Assembly (NCBI GenBank): GCA_025450355.1
Contig: JANWHR010000296.1
Location: 1-5,648, forward strand
Length of the DNA: 5,648 nucleotides
From: Micropepsaceae bacterium
GTDB taxonomy: Bacteria > Pseudomonadota > Alphaproteobacteria > Micropepsales > Micropepsaceae
Direction of reading: 5' to 3'
Shown piece by piece: positions 5,223 to 5,648 of the stretch (positions are counted from its first letter, which is position 1; each line of letters begins with the position of its first letter). Below the pieces are notes generated by a model. That model searched no databases. It had not been told where the DNA came from and saw only the letters and a program-made list of their open reading frames with translations. Position numbers and translations under genes: made by a program.

Positions 5223-5648
5223 TCAAAGCACCTCAATGTCATCCAGAACGGAAGCAGGAAACGGATATTTCAGCGCAACCTGCGACGCATTGGAACGCGC
5301 AATCTGCGGGAAATCCAGCGGGGCGCCCGCGCCCCAGTTCTCCGGCGACTCGACATTCCATTTCTGCCGGAATTTCCGGTAGGCGGATTCCACCAGCGCC
5401 ATACGCCGATCCCGTGCCCGATCCAGCGTTAATGACTGCCTCGACATCTCGTTCTTGACATGACCGCTCCCCTCATGAAACAGCCAGGCGCCTTTCGCGC
5501 AGATCAATTTGAAGCCCGCGAGATCTGCCCGCATGCCGTAATCGATATCACCGAAATAACCGAAAAAGCGCAAATCCAGCACACCGATTTTTTCGATCAG
5601 CTCACGTTTCATTAGAATCGCGTCGCCCGAGAGAATGCTGTCTTCCAC
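5223..5648 (-). CDS. family 2 glycosyltransferase, C-terminal part (5' end beyond the window)
   Basis: C-terminal 141 residues of a GT-A fold, inverting family 2 glycosyltransferase that would transfer a sugar from a nucleotide donor, typically in polysaccharide or surface glycan synthesis. Visible are S-G-D-A-I-L-M-K-R-E-L-I-E-K-I-G (7-22), L-D-x-R-F-F-G-Y-F-G-D-I-D-Y-G-M-R (24-40; the D-I-D-x-x-x-R region corresponds to the E/D-D-x-D-x-x-x-R catalytic-base segment of the family), A-G-F-K-L-I-C-A-K-G-A-W-L-F-H-E-G-S-G-H (44-63), and a charged tail with no membrane segment. The nucleotide-binding N-terminus is off the right edge; the GTG at the boundary is not a credible start. The stop TGA at 5223-5225 is 8 bases before the ATG of the deacetylase-like gene. 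Acceptor and pathway cannot be told from this part. Confidence 0.85.
   Translation of the reverse strand: MEDSILSGDAILMKRELIEKIGVLDLRFFGYFGDIDYGMRADLAGFKLICAKGAWLFHEGSGHVKNEMSRQSLTLDRARDRRMALVESAYRKFRQKWNVESPENWGAGAPLDFPQIARSNASQVALKYPFPASVLDDIEVL

Larger units (their letters stand above)
1189..5648 (-). other. probable five-gene operon: glycosyltransferase, HDAC-like, xseB, ispA-like, dxs
   Basis: Five minus-strand genes follow one another with junctions of 8 bases (glycosyltransferase to HDAC-like ATG), an 8-base overlap (HDAC-like to xseB), 15 bases (xseB to ispA-like) and 29 bases (ispA-like to dxs). No gap has room for a promoter plus leader, although promoters inside genes are possible. 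The main promoter is expected beyond the right edge. Co-transcription is inferred from spacing. Confidence 0.65.

Overview
The window looks like part of an alphaproteobacterial chromosome. The evidence is the high G+C content, the close agreement of the Dxs and XseB proteins with remembered alphaproteobacterial versions, and the gene order HDAC-like hydrolase / xseB / ispA / dxs. I cannot place it below class. No RNA gene, insertion sequence, CRISPR array or phage gene was seen.

Layout. At the left edge, on the + strand, is the 3' part of an alpha/beta hydrolase related to kynurenine formamidase (2-937). It runs off the window and was probably made with a cleaved export signal. A non-coding stretch of about 250 bases (938-1188) separates it from a converging gene set. 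This stretch holds a 10-bp inverted repeat that could form a hairpin, a 12-nt direct repeat, a small hairpin, and a short minus-strand segment that resembles the start of TlyA. The rest of the window (1189-5648) is one tightly packed minus-strand gene string, read from right to left: a family 2 glycosyltransferase (cut by the right edge), a histone-deacetylase-family zinc hydrolase, xseB, an IspA-family prenyl synthase homologue, and dxs. Junctions are an 8-base overlap or gaps of 29 bases or fewer, so this is probably one transcript.

How the genes relate. Dxs makes 1-deoxyxylulose 5-phosphate, the entry point of the MEP isoprenoid pathway. IspA normally condenses the resulting C5 units into farnesyl diphosphate. 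XseB is the small subunit of exonuclease VII and is often found in this cluster without a metabolic link. The deacetylase-like enzyme and the glycosyltransferase have no obvious role in isoprenoid synthesis.

The most notable feature is the ispA-position gene. It is a full open frame with a well-kept family scaffold, but its catalytic landmarks are heavily altered. The second aspartate-rich motif reads S-D-L-S-H instead of D-D-x-x-D, about ten residues of the following loop are missing, the IPP-binding lysine is glutamine, and the first aspartate-rich region has lost most of its acidic and arginine residues. It is therefore either a decaying gene or a non-catalytic (partner or regulatory) prenyl-synthase homologue retained next to an apparently intact dxs.
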